This document shows positions 1 through 7,949 of a stretch of DNA of 64,000 nt, in pieces. Positions within the stretch are counted from its first letter, which is position 1; each line of letters starts with the position of its first letter. Source of the stretch: Lawsonella sp012842085 (lineage in GTDB: Bacteria; Actinomycetota; Actinomycetes; Mycobacteriales; Mycobacteriaceae); assembly GCA_036749735.1 (NCBI GenBank), contig DAINXV010000003.1:1-64000 (forward strand), written 5' to 3'. Both the position numbers and the translations under genes were made by a program. The notes below the pieces were generated by a model. That model did no database searches. It worked only from the letters and a program-made list of their open reading frames with translations, and was not told where the DNA came from.

Positions 1-20
1 AAATTGGCATTCAATAAAAT

Positions 21-50
21 CAGTACACTGTTGAGTTCTCAAACAACATG
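21..50 (-). promoter_or_regulatory. rRNA leader antitermination element (boxA type)
   Basis: The minus strand reads TGTTGTTTGAGAACTCAACA and then GTGTACTG, the signature of actinobacterial pre-16S leaders (TGTTTGAGAACT box) that recruits Nus antitermination factors. The 16S gene itself should start just left of the window and is not visible here. Confidence 0.75.
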
Positions 51-243
51 TCCACCCAGCAGAGTAAAAACTGTCTGTTTCTACCCCCTGAGAGCAACTT
101 CTCCAGCTTATCATCGACCTTGATTTCCGCCAAATTGACTGGAATTTCAATTTCGTGTTGTGAAGAAGCTAGCAAGTATCTGGAGTGGATTCCGAGGAAT
201 CCTTGACCGCTTCTGCGATCCGCCAGTCTTGCTGACCACGAAT

Positions 244-273
244 AAGTTACCTACCTTTTGACCGCAATGTCAA
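244..273 (-). promoter_or_regulatory. Promoter of rRNA operon
   Basis: On the minus strand a perfect -35 TTGACA (273-268) is followed after 18 bases by TAACTT (249-244), pointing toward the left edge. It lies just past the murA stop codon and about 200 bases ahead of the boxA leader, which matches the murA-rrn arrangement of mycobacteria. The -10 match is weak, so the exact start is inferred. A short perfect inverted repeat at 188-203 lies in the leader. Confidence 0.55.
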
Positions 274-302
274 ATTCCCTGGTCAAAAGGATTTAGGAGT
301 TT

Positions 303-1583
303 TTAGGACGAAGCGGAAGTCTCGTCAGAAACCCGTGAAATCTCGCCACCAAGAGACTGCAGTTGGGCCACCATATCCGGATATCCGCGGTCGATGTGGT
401 AGACATCGTGGATCTCGGTTACACCGTCAGTAAGAAGGGCAGCCAACACTAAGCCAGCACCCGCACGGATATCGGAAGCCCACACCGGTGCTGAAGACAG
501 TTTTTCAACTCCCCTAATCACCGCATGGTGGCCATCGATATAGGCATCTGCACCCAACCGCACCATTTCTTCGACGAATCGGAAACGGGCCTCAAACACA
601 TTCTCCGTCACCATCGACTCCCCTTCGGCAATCGCAGCTAGGCCAATCGCCATGGGTTGCAGGTCGGTGGGGAAACCGGGATAGGGCAAGGTTTGGAAGT
701 TGGTAGCCACCGGACGCGACTCCTGCCGCACCCGGAATCCGTCTTCCCACGTGTCGACATCGGCTCCTGCAGATTGCAGCTTCATCAACACCACCGTCAG
801 GTAGTCGGGGTTAATTCCGGTGACGGTAATATCGCCACGGGTCATTGCAGCAGCAAAAGCCCAAGTTGCAGCAACCACACGATCACCGATGACGCGGTGC
901 GAAATAGGATTGAGTTTCTCCACCCCGTGCACCGTAAGGACACTTTGGCCGACTCCCTCAATCTTGGCGCCCATCTGCTGCAGCATGGTGCACAGGTCTA
1001 CGATCTCCGGCTCACAGGCAGCATTTTCCAAAATAGTGGTGCCCTCGGAAAGAACCGCTGCAGTGACAATGTTCTCCGTAGCTCCCACCGATGGAAACGC
1101 GAGCTTAATATGTGCACCTTTCAGGTGCTCCGCTTCGGCTACGAGACAGCCGTGGGAAATGGAGGTTTCCGCCCCCAGCGTTTCTAGCCCCGACTGGTGC
1201 ATATCTAAGGGACGGGACCCAATGGCGTCACCGCCTGGGATCGCAACAATTGCTTTCCCACGACGCGCAATCAAGGGGCCCAACACGCACACCGAAGCGC
1301 GGAATTGCCGTACTGCTTCAAAATCTGCGTGATAATTCGGTTCTGCGGGAGTGGTGATGGTGATGCGCCCGACGTTCTCTTCCCAAGTGACCTCGCAGCC
1401 CAGGCCACGCAACACCTCGATCATGAGGGGGACGTCCTGAATACGGGGGCAATTTTCTAAAACTGTGGTGCCTTCGGCCAACAATGCAGCCGCCATAAGT
1501 TTTAGGACGCTATTTTTGGCGCCCGCCACAGCGATTTCACCAGCAAGCCGGGCTCCACCCGTTACCAGGAAACGATCACTCAC
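303..1583 (-). CDS. murA: UDP-N-acetylglucosamine 1-carboxyvinyltransferase MurA
   Basis: First committed enzyme of peptidoglycan synthesis: it transfers enolpyruvate from PEP to UDP-GlcNAc in the cytoplasm. At 426 residues it is full length for the two-domain EPT family, with the substrate-binding Lys23-Asn24 near the N-terminus. The flexible-loop motif reads PGGDAIGSRP, with Asp119 where most bacteria have the catalytic Cys. The same replacement is known in M. tuberculosis MurA and underlies fosfomycin resistance there. The start codon is GTG. The gene ends about 30 bases before the rRNA promoter, so read-through into the rRNA operon is possible, as described for mycobacterial murA. Confidence 0.96.
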   Translation of the reverse strand: MSDRFLVTGGARLAGEIAVAGAKNSVLKLMAAALLAEGTTVLENCPRIQDVPLMIEVLRGLGCEVTWEENVGRITITTPAEPNYHADFEAVRQFRASVCVLGPLIARRGKAIVAIPGGDAIGSRPLDMHQSGLETLGAETSISHGCLVAEAEHLKGAHIKLAFPSVGATENIVTAAVLSEGTTILENAACEPEIVDLCTMLQQMGAKIEGVGQSVLTVHGVEKLNPISHRVIGDRVVAATWAFAAAMTRGDITVTGINPDYLTVVLMKLQSAGADVDTWEDGFRVRQESRPVATNFQTLPYPGFPTDLQPMAIGLAAIAEGESMVTENVFEARFRFVEEMVRLGADAYIDGHHAVIRGVEKLSSAPVWASDIRAGAGLVLAALLTDGVTEIHDVYHIDRGYPDMVAQLQSLGGEISRVSDETSASS

Positions 1584-1671
1584 TACGCAGTCACTTTCTG
1601 TCGGCGGGCGTTATCTTTTATTCACGCCCGCAGGAAAAGGCACTACCGGAAAGGCACTACCAAACTAGTGT

Positions 1672-2532
1672 CTAGGGTAGTACACCCATCTGCCGGGCTA
1701 CACTCACTGCTTCATAACGATTATGGGCATCAAGTTTACGCATACATGAACGCAGATAGGATTTGACGGTTTCTGCGCCAATTCCCATTTCTTCCGCTGC
1801 TTCTGCGTTGGTGCGCCCCATCGCAACGCACGCCAACACGTCCAGCTCACGTGCGGAAAGATGCGGTTTGTCCATTGCTACGCGCGGACGGGTAATCAGC
1901 ATTTCTTCGACGATTTCCAGTTCGCGTTTAATCTCGGGATCCTCCACCCGGGAGTTAATGAGCCGCAGCCGCGAATGCGCTTGCCGAATCTGCTCCCACT
2001 CCGGACCGTTGTTGGAGGATGTGTGGACAGAAGACAGTAGCGCTCTCGGATCGTCCCGCATAGAAGTGAGTGCATCCAGGACTGCGATATCTTGCTCCAA
2101 GCAGCGCGCTTCGTGAGTGAGTTCCTCTAGCACTCGTTCAGGCAGACGAACTGCGGCGTGCACACCGGTATAAAGGACTGCCCGCACAGTGCGACCCACA
2201 ATTATGGGTACCGCCGCTAGGGAGCGTAAACCTTCTTCCAAAATGTAGGCGTCGAGGTCGTGGGTAATGGATTGGGAACGGATGTAGTCCGTCACGCCCA
2301 TCACTCGACTCGTAGCCAGAACACGCCCGCCTACTCCGGTTCCGGCGTCAATCCGCAGGTTGCGAAGAGCATCGGTGCGCAATCCTTTTCCGGCGACGAT
2401 ACGCATTTCTTCGTCAGCCGTTACTAGGGCTCCCATCGCCACCGGGACTTTGGTCACCGAATGGAATTTCGCCACGGCTTCGTCGATGAGATCTTTTACG
2501 TCTTTTTTCTGCATATTCTCTGGGTTGGGCAT
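1672..2532 (-). CDS. ramA: GAF-LuxR transcriptional regulator, RamA-like
   Basis: A 286-residue regulator with an N-terminal GAF-like sensory domain (about 15-150) and a C-terminal LuxR-type helix-turn-helix (about 225-286, LSARELDVLACVAMG, then ETVKSYLRS). The length and both domains closely resemble Corynebacterium glutamicum RamA, the activator of acetate, TCA-cycle and cell-separation genes that also represses itself. The start was chosen at the ATG directly after GGAGGT; a TTG further upstream would add 10 residues but has no ribosome binding site. An ACCCCC/GGGGGT palindrome sits 43 bases upstream and may be an autoregulatory site. It is monocistronic as far as can be seen. RamA identity is by sequence resemblance recalled from the family; the targets in this organism are unknown. 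Confidence 0.8.
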   Translation of the reverse strand: MPNPENMQKKDVKDLIDEAVAKFHSVTKVPVAMGALVTADEEMRIVAGKGLRTDALRNLRIDAGTGVGGRVLATSRVMGVTDYIRSQSITHDLDAYILEEGLRSLAAVPIIVGRTVRAVLYTGVHAAVRLPERVLEELTHEARCLEQDIAVLDALTSMRDDPRALLSSVHTSSNNGPEWEQIRQAHSRLRLINSRVEDPEIKRELEIVEEMLITRPRVAMDKPHLSARELDVLACVAMGRTNAEAAEEMGIGAETVKSYLRSCMRKLDAHNRYEAVSVARQMGVLP

Positions 2533-2574
2533 GTAACCTCCAGGCGCTCCGTCTGCAGCCAATGCCTCATAGCT

Positions 2575-2591
2575 ACCCCCAAATAGGGGGT
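2575..2591. promoter_or_regulatory. Possible RamA operator (C5/G5 palindrome)
   Basis: Perfect inverted repeat ACCCCC-AAATA-GGGGGT just upstream of the RamA-like gene. RamA sites in C. glutamicum are described as runs of 4-6 G or C flanked by A/T, often in pairs. Position and sequence fit autoregulation; this is inference. Confidence 0.45.
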
Positions 2592-2721
2592 TATAAATTC
2601 ATCATAGCGCCATTACATGGTGATAGGTGCAGACCAACAATAGTTTGTTTGGGAGATACTCCAATTGCCCTTTTCTATTAATATGCTGACCTGGTCTTTT
2701 TTGCGGTTTATTATATTTTCG

Positions 2722-3912
2722 CTACGGCAACATACTGGGGTCTTCATCGGGATCAACCAGATAGTCGTCCCCAAATCCGATCTCCACCTCGTCTTGGTAG
2801 TAGTCGTTCGGATCGTCTGCCGCATCATCCAGATACGGGTAGAAGGACCATAGTTCCCCAGGTCGCACTGGATCGGTACCGTCCGTTCGACGCAGACATT
2901 TTTCCATCTCCTCGCATATAAGTGCGTCGTTGAGTTCGGTACCAATGAATACGAGTCCGCTGATGTTTTCTGTGTCGGGCTCCTGCTGCGGAAACCAGCG
3001 TCGCAAAGAGAGGTGCCGTCCCGCTTTTTCGAAAATAAAGTTTTCACACTCGGTTGGACCCGCCAGCACGACGAATCCTTTTACCCGATATGCCCCGGCT
3101 GTTCCGCGCTGAATGAAGTTCATGAATCTTCCCGGATGCAGGGGTTCCGTCAACGGCACCGACACGGTGTTATATGAATCGTGGAGATGCTCATGATGGT
3201 GGTCGTGCTCGTGCGGTTGGTGTTGCTGGCTATCTGTCTGCGCCTTTTGCTGCAGCTCGGTAAAGTTGGTGGCCTTTTGGTGCGATTCTCCGAAGAGTAC
3301 TCGTGGATCTACTTGTCCTTTGACGGTGGTGATGACCGGTATGGCAGGCGCTATTTCGGCTAGCTTGTGCTGCATGGTGTGCAGGTAGTCGGCTTCCACG
3401 AGGTCGGTTTTGTTGAGAACAATAAGGTCCGCATCGTTGAGCCTTTGCAGCACGGTGGTGTGACTGGTGGCGATGTTAAGGATTTCGGAGGCGTCCACTA
3501 CTTCCACCAAACCTGCGAAGTGGACAGGAACGTGGTGCTGCGCCCGCACCAGCATGGAGATAAGGGCAACTGGTTCGGCTACCCCGGAGGCTTCGATGAC
3601 GAGTGCCTCCACCCCGGGTACAGCACTTAGTTGCGCGAGGGCTTGGTCGAAGTCTCCTTCTGAGATTTCGCAGCAGAGGCAACCGTTCGGCATGGAAATG
3701 ATTCCTTCAGCTCGTTGGGCTACCAGCATGGCGTCGACGGGGATGGAGCCAAAATCATTGACGATGACGCCTAGTTTGGTGCCGTGTTCGGCCTCCAGCA
3801 GGTGGTTGAGGAGTGTGGTTTTTCCGGCACCGAGAAACCCCGCGAAGATATAAACCGGAACAGAGGTTTCGGAGGGGGATGTTGTGGGGGTGGTGACGGT
3901 ATCTTGGCTCAT
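2722..3912 (-). CDS. CobW/COG0523-family GTPase, probable metal chaperone
   Basis: A 396-residue G3E-family GTPase. It has a P-loop GFLGAGKT at about 25-32, the metal-binding CLCC motif (78-81) of zinc/cobalt chaperones of this family, the NKTD guanine-specificity motif (167-170), a His-rich linker (about 231-245) and a CobW C-terminal domain, ending in an acidic tail. The family hands metal, usually zinc or cobalt, to client proteins in the cytoplasm; the client here is unknown. The start was placed at the ATG beginning MSQDTVTT, because the open frame continues 56 codons upstream straight through a terminator and a tRNA-Asp gene. No Zur box was recognised in the short upstream gap. Confidence 0.85.
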   Translation of the reverse strand: MSQDTVTTPTTSPSETSVPVYIFAGFLGAGKTTLLNHLLEAEHGTKLGVIVNDFGSIPVDAMLVAQRAEGIISMPNGCLCCEISEGDFDQALAQLSAVPGVEALVIEASGVAEPVALISMLVRAQHHVPVHFAGLVEVVDASEILNIATSHTTVLQRLNDADLIVLNKTDLVEADYLHTMQHKLAEIAPAIPVITTVKGQVDPRVLFGESHQKATNFTELQQKAQTDSQQHQPHEHDHHHEHLHDSYNTVSVPLTEPLHPGRFMNFIQRGTAGAYRVKGFVVLAGPTECENFIFEKAGRHLSLRRWFPQQEPDTENISGLVFIGTELNDALICEEMEKCLRRTDGTDPVRPGELWSFYPYLDDAADDPNDYYQDEVEIGFGDDYLVDPDEDPSMLP

Positions 3913-3965
3913 GGCGTTAGAGTGCCGCAGTGGCGGGACAGCCAGTAATAAGTTTTGGTATATGA

Positions 3966-3996
3966 AAAACCCCGCCAGAAGAGTTGGCGGGGTTTT
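3966..3996 (-). terminator. Terminator of the tRNA cluster
   Basis: Perfect 11-bp stem AAAACCCCGCC/GGCGGGGTTTT with a 9-base loop. It lies six bases beyond the last minus-strand tRNA and ends in T on both strands. Confidence 0.85.
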
Positions 3997-4001
3997 GTTG
4001 C

Positions 4002-4078
4002 TGGCGACCCTGACGAGACTTGAACTCGCGACCTCCGCCGTGACAGGGCGGCGCGCTAACCAACTGCGCCACAGGGCC
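4002..4078 (-). tRNA. tRNA-Asp (GTC), copy 1
   Basis: Cloverleaf with anticodon loop CTGTCAC (GTC) and stem CCGCC/GGCGG. The acceptor is GGCCCTG/CAGGGTC, the discriminator is G and CCA is encoded. It is the last gene of the Glu-Asp-Phe-Asp cluster. Confidence 0.95.
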
Positions 4079-4111
4079 ATATGCTTTTCAGTTGTTGTTT
4101 CTGATGAGCAG

Positions 4112-4184
4112 TGGCCAGGGCCGGGATCGAACCGGCGACCTTCCGCTTTTCAGGCGGACGCTCTCCCGACTGAGCTACCTGGCC
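4112..4184 (-). tRNA. tRNA-Phe (GAA)
   Basis: Anticodon loop CTGAAAA (GAA); acceptor GGCCAGG/CCTGGCC with discriminator A. The CCA end is not encoded, unlike the neighbouring Asp and Glu genes. Confidence 0.95.
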
Positions 4185-4203
4185 AGGAATGACTTTAAAG
4201 TCT

Positions 4204-4280
4204 TGGCAACCCTGACGAGACTTGAACTCGCGACCTCCGCCGTGACAGGGCGGCGCGCTAACCAACTGCGCCACAGGGCC
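4204..4280 (-). tRNA. tRNA-Asp (GTC), copy 2
   Basis: Identical to the other tRNA-Asp in the cluster except for one base. Position 72 is T rather than C, so the first acceptor pair is G1-U72 instead of G1-C72. Discriminator G and CCA are encoded. Confidence 0.95.
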
Positions 4281-4281
4281 T

Positions 4282-4357
4282 TGGTACCCCCAACGGGATT
4301 CGAACCCGTGCCGCCGCCGTGAAAGGGCGGTGTCCTAGGCCTCTAGACGATGGGGGC
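4282..4357 (-). tRNA. tRNA-Glu (TTC)
   Basis: Anticodon loop CTTTCAC (TTC) with stem CCGCC/GGCGG; acceptor GCCCCCA/TGGGGGT, discriminator A, CCA encoded. First gene of the cluster and separated from tRNA-Asp by a single base, so the two must be co-transcribed. Confidence 0.95.
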
Positions 4358-4460
4358 GTATGCTCGTTATTTTTGCGAGCGGATTAAGCCTAAATGATAA
4401 ACACCCAATTCTGCAAAACGACTGGTCAACGGATTGCATCGAAGTGTGCTTCGGCTCGAT

Positions 4461-4490
4461 TTCACATTTTTCTTGACTATACACTAAATT
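4461..4490 (+). promoter_or_regulatory. Candidate promoter of tRNA-Lys
   Basis: TTCACA (4461-4466), 18-base spacer, TAAATT (4485-4490); the predicted start is only a few bases before the mature tRNA. The match is partial. Confidence 0.4.
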
Positions 4491-4500
4491 AGTAATGCCA

Positions 4501-4573
4501 GCCCCTATAGCTCAGTTGGTAGAGCTACGGACTTTTAATCCGCAGGTCTAGGGTTCGATTCCCTATGGGGGCA
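4501..4573 (+). tRNA. tRNA-Lys (TTT)
   Basis: Anticodon loop CTTTTAA (TTT); acceptor GCCCCTA/TGGGGGC with one T-G pair, discriminator A, no encoded CCA. It stands alone on the plus strand, followed at once by a terminator. Confidence 0.95.
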
Positions 4574-4581
4574 CAAGGCAA

Positions 4582-4615
4582 AACCCCGGGTGATCCCACA
4601 AGGATCCCCGGGGTT
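4582..4615 (+). terminator. Terminator of tRNA-Lys
   Basis: Strong GC stem AACCCCGGG(T)GATCC / GGATCCCCGGGGTT with loop CACAA and one bulged T, followed by TCTCTTATTT. Confidence 0.8.
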
Positions 4616-4663
4616 CTCTTATTTCCAGAGTTCGACTCGGCAGATACACTGATCACAGCATTT

Positions 4664-7600
4664 TTATCGGAAGTCACGAGATTTCATGGTGACCCCTAGT
4701 GGAAGTTCTTCTATCTTGTCGGCTATGAGAGTTACGGCACCTTCTGCACTATCGACGAGGCCCCGCACAATGAGTCCGGAGGATGTGGTGAGTAGGTTGC
4801 GGTAGCGTTTCCACAGGCCAGCTGAACAAATAATGTTCATGAGCCCCGTTTCGTCTTCCAAGCTCAGGAAGGTAACACCGCCGGCAGTGGGTGGTCTTTG
4901 CCGGTGTGTGACTACTCCAGCTACCTGAACACGAGTGGCGTTGGGCTGGTGTGGGAGCTTGTCGGCGCTGATGACTCCTCGCTGTGTGAGTTTGTCCCGC
5001 AGAAATTGGGTGGGATAGGTGGAGATACGGGTTCCGGCATAGTCTGCGATGGCGAGTTCCCAGGCACTCATCCCCGGCAGACTGGGTGCGGTGGTGAGGG
5101 TTATCCCGGGGAGATGCTCCGGCCGGGTGTGTGCTTCGAGTCCCGCTTGCCAGAGTTTTTCGCGCCGATCTTGCCCTTCCTCATAAGGAGTTTTTGGGGT
5201 TGTGGATGAGCTTCCCGGAAGCCCCGCTAATGCACCTGAGATAGCGAGCGCTTCAACCTGTTTAGTTGTTATCTGGGTTCGGACAACAAGGTCGGCTATA
5301 GATATGAAGGGACCGTTTTGGATGCGTGCTTCGACTATTTTGGTGGCTGCAGGAACACCTAGGTGCTGGATTTGGTCGAGCCCCAGGCGCACATCTTTCC
5401 CTTTGTTTTCACACTGGGCGGTGACCCCACTTTTTTGAATGTCGGGCCGGTGTACGTGTACCCCGTGTCGGCGGGCATCTGCGACGAGGGATTGAGGAGA
5501 GTAGAAACCCATGGGTTGGCTGCGCAGCAGGGCTGCACAAAATATGGCTGGGTAGTGGCATTTGAACCACGCAGAGTAGAAAACCAGGGAGGCGAAGGAT
5601 TGGGCGTGGCTTTCGGGGAATCCGTACGCGGAAAATGCCTGCATTTTGGTCCATATTTTGTCCCCGATTGTGCGCGGTAGGGGTGTCCAACCAGGGCGGG
5701 CACGTGGGCCAGGTTGTTCTTCTGGATCCGCTCCAATTCCGTGGCATTCCCGCATGCCTTGGTAGAACCTTTTACGGATGCGCTGCATTTTTTCGGCTGA
5801 TCGTTTTGCCCCGATCGCCCGGCGCAACTGGTCTGCTTCTCCTCCCGAGAATCCGGCAGCCGCTTGCGCAATTTCCATGAGCTGTTCCTGGAAAAGCGGT
5901 ATCCCTAATGTTTTTTTGAGGCACTGTTCAAGACAGGGATGGTCGTAGGTGATGGGTTCTTTTCCGTTGTGTCGACGGATGTAGGGGTGCACGGATTCCC
6001 CTTGGATGGGTCCGGGTCGGATGAGAGCTACCTGCACCACCAGGTCGAAAAAGTTTTTGGGTTTGAGGCGTGGCAGTGCGTTCATCTGGGCACGTGATTC
6101 GACCTGGAAGACTCCCACCGAGTCGGCTTTTCCCAGCATCTCGTAAACTGCCGGATCGTCGAGGGGGAGGTCTGCTAGTTGTATTTTTTTGTGGAAGTTT
6201 TCCTCCAACAGGTCGAGGCATTCATGCAGTACTGTGAGCATGCCGAGCCCTAGTAAATCGAATTTGACGAGTCCTACAGCAGCGCAGTCGTCTTTGTCCC
6301 ACTGGAGTACGGTGCGTCCTTCTTTTCTGCCCCATTCCACCGGCACAACTTCTGTGATGGGACGGTCGCATAGCACCATTCCCCCGGAATGGATTCCCAT
6401 ATGCCGAGGGTTGCGCAGGAATCCTTCTGCGAGTTCTTTCACGAGGGGTGGAAGTTTGTCTGCGGGAAGTTTGTCTTTGGGAGGCGGGTCGGCGCTGGCA
6501 GGCCGCGGGAGGGAGTGCAGGCGGCTGACGCTTTTGCTCCAGGCATCTTGTTGTCCGGGAGAGTAGCCGAGTGCCCGAGCAGCGTCTCGCACTGCGGATC
6601 GTTTGCGGTAGGTGATGGAGTTGGCCACTTGTGCAGCACATTCTCTGCCGTATCGACGGTAAACGTATTGGATTACTTCTTCGCGCCGCTGAGACTCTAT
6701 ATCAATGTCTATATCGGGAGGTCCGTCCCTTTCGGGGGAAAGGAATCGTTCGAAAAGCAGTTCGTTGGCGATGGGATCAACGGCAGTCACCCCCAGCGAA
6801 TAGCAAACAGTGGAGTTCGCGGCGGAGCCTCTCCCCTGGCAGAGAATATTGCTGCGTCGGCAAAATTGCACAATGTCGTAAACGATGAGGAAGTACCCTG
6901 CGAAGCCGAGTTTTTTGATGACAGAAAGTTCGTGTTCGATCTGCCCGTAGGCTGCTGGGTGCTGGGTGGAGTCGCCGTAGCGTTCTGCCGCACCTTTGAG
7001 GGATAGTATGCGCAGGTAGCTGTCTTCATTTTCGCCGTCAGGAAGTGGGTAGGGGGGGCAAACCTGGGGACAGTAGTTGCAGGTCGAAGGCACATTCTTG
7101 GCCAATTTGGTGGGCTCTTTGTATGGCTTCGTGATGCGGGCCGGCGAGGCGTTTTATTTCTGCTGCGGAACGGAGAAAAGAGCCGCCCTGGGGGAGTCCG
7201 TATCCACGATTATCGTCGAGTGTGCTTCTCTTTTTTAGGGCAGCAGCGGCGGCAGCATTTTTGTTTTGCCGCGGGAATGCGGTGGTGGGGTTGGTGGTGG
7301 CGAAGTAGCGAATGGGTGGGATGTGCTGTTGACAAAGTTCCACCAAAATATCGTTGCGTTCTGCTTCCCCCACAATGCCTTCAAAAACCAGCTCTACCAA
7401 AGTGTTGTCGGCCCCATAGCTGGCGACAAAGGCGGCTAGTTCCCGTGCCGCTGCAGTCTTTCCAGCGGTGTCAAGGACTCTCCGAAGGGTACTGTTTCTG
7501 CCTCCCGTGATGAACCAGCAGTGGCCTTGCTGCGCTAGCTGTTGGAGTTCCGATGTTAAGTAATGGACCTGGTCTTTGTCTTGTCCCCGCAGATGTGCTT

Positions 7601-7949
7601 CCCCGATGATGCGGGACAGTTGGCTGTATCCGGTGTGGTCGCGTACCAGGATGGGTAGCAACGCGGCTGTTTCGTCTGCTTTGTGGTGTTTTTTGCTGAG
7701 GGTGAGTTCTGCCCCGAAAACGGTTCCTAGGGTTGGTCTTTTGGGAATTATTCCGGCAGCACAGTCTTCTTCCAAGTAGCGCACTGCTTCTGCTACTTGC
7801 ACAGCCGAATATAATCCGTCACGTTCCAGGACACCGAGGGAACTTAGCCCCAAGTTCCAGGCTTCTTGCACAAGTTTTTGGGGGGTCGCAGCACCGGTGA
7901 GGAAGGTGTAGGAACTATGCGCATGCAATTCTGCGAACTGGGAACACAT
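4664..7949 (-). pseudogene. dnaE2: Error-prone DNA polymerase DnaE2, frameshifted
   Basis: Alpha-subunit-like C-family polymerase that carries out SOS mutagenesis with ImuB. The 5' part (ATG at 7949, overlapping the imuB stop as TAATG) encodes the PHP domain (HAHSSYTFL near the start) and stops at about residue 303. The rest continues in another frame and holds the catalytic aspartates (PDIDIDIES), the third metal-site region FDLLGLGML and the C-terminal OB fold. The frames meet at a run of seven C (minus strand, 7058-7052): six C would join PGLPP to YPLPDGE and give one 1094-residue protein, the usual DnaE2 length. The total span is 3n+1 bases, confirming a single extra base. It may be a true mutation, slippage-controlled expression or a sequencing error. 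Confidence 0.85.

Noticed and set aside
2613..3047. Open frame on minus inside and beyond the CobW gene
   Set aside because: It overlaps conserved CobW C-terminal coding sequence in another frame and has no family signal or ribosome binding site.
3913..4080. 56-codon N-terminal extension of the CobW-type gene
   Set aside because: It would translate through a terminator and a tRNA-Asp gene; the CobW family start matches the internal ATG at 3912.
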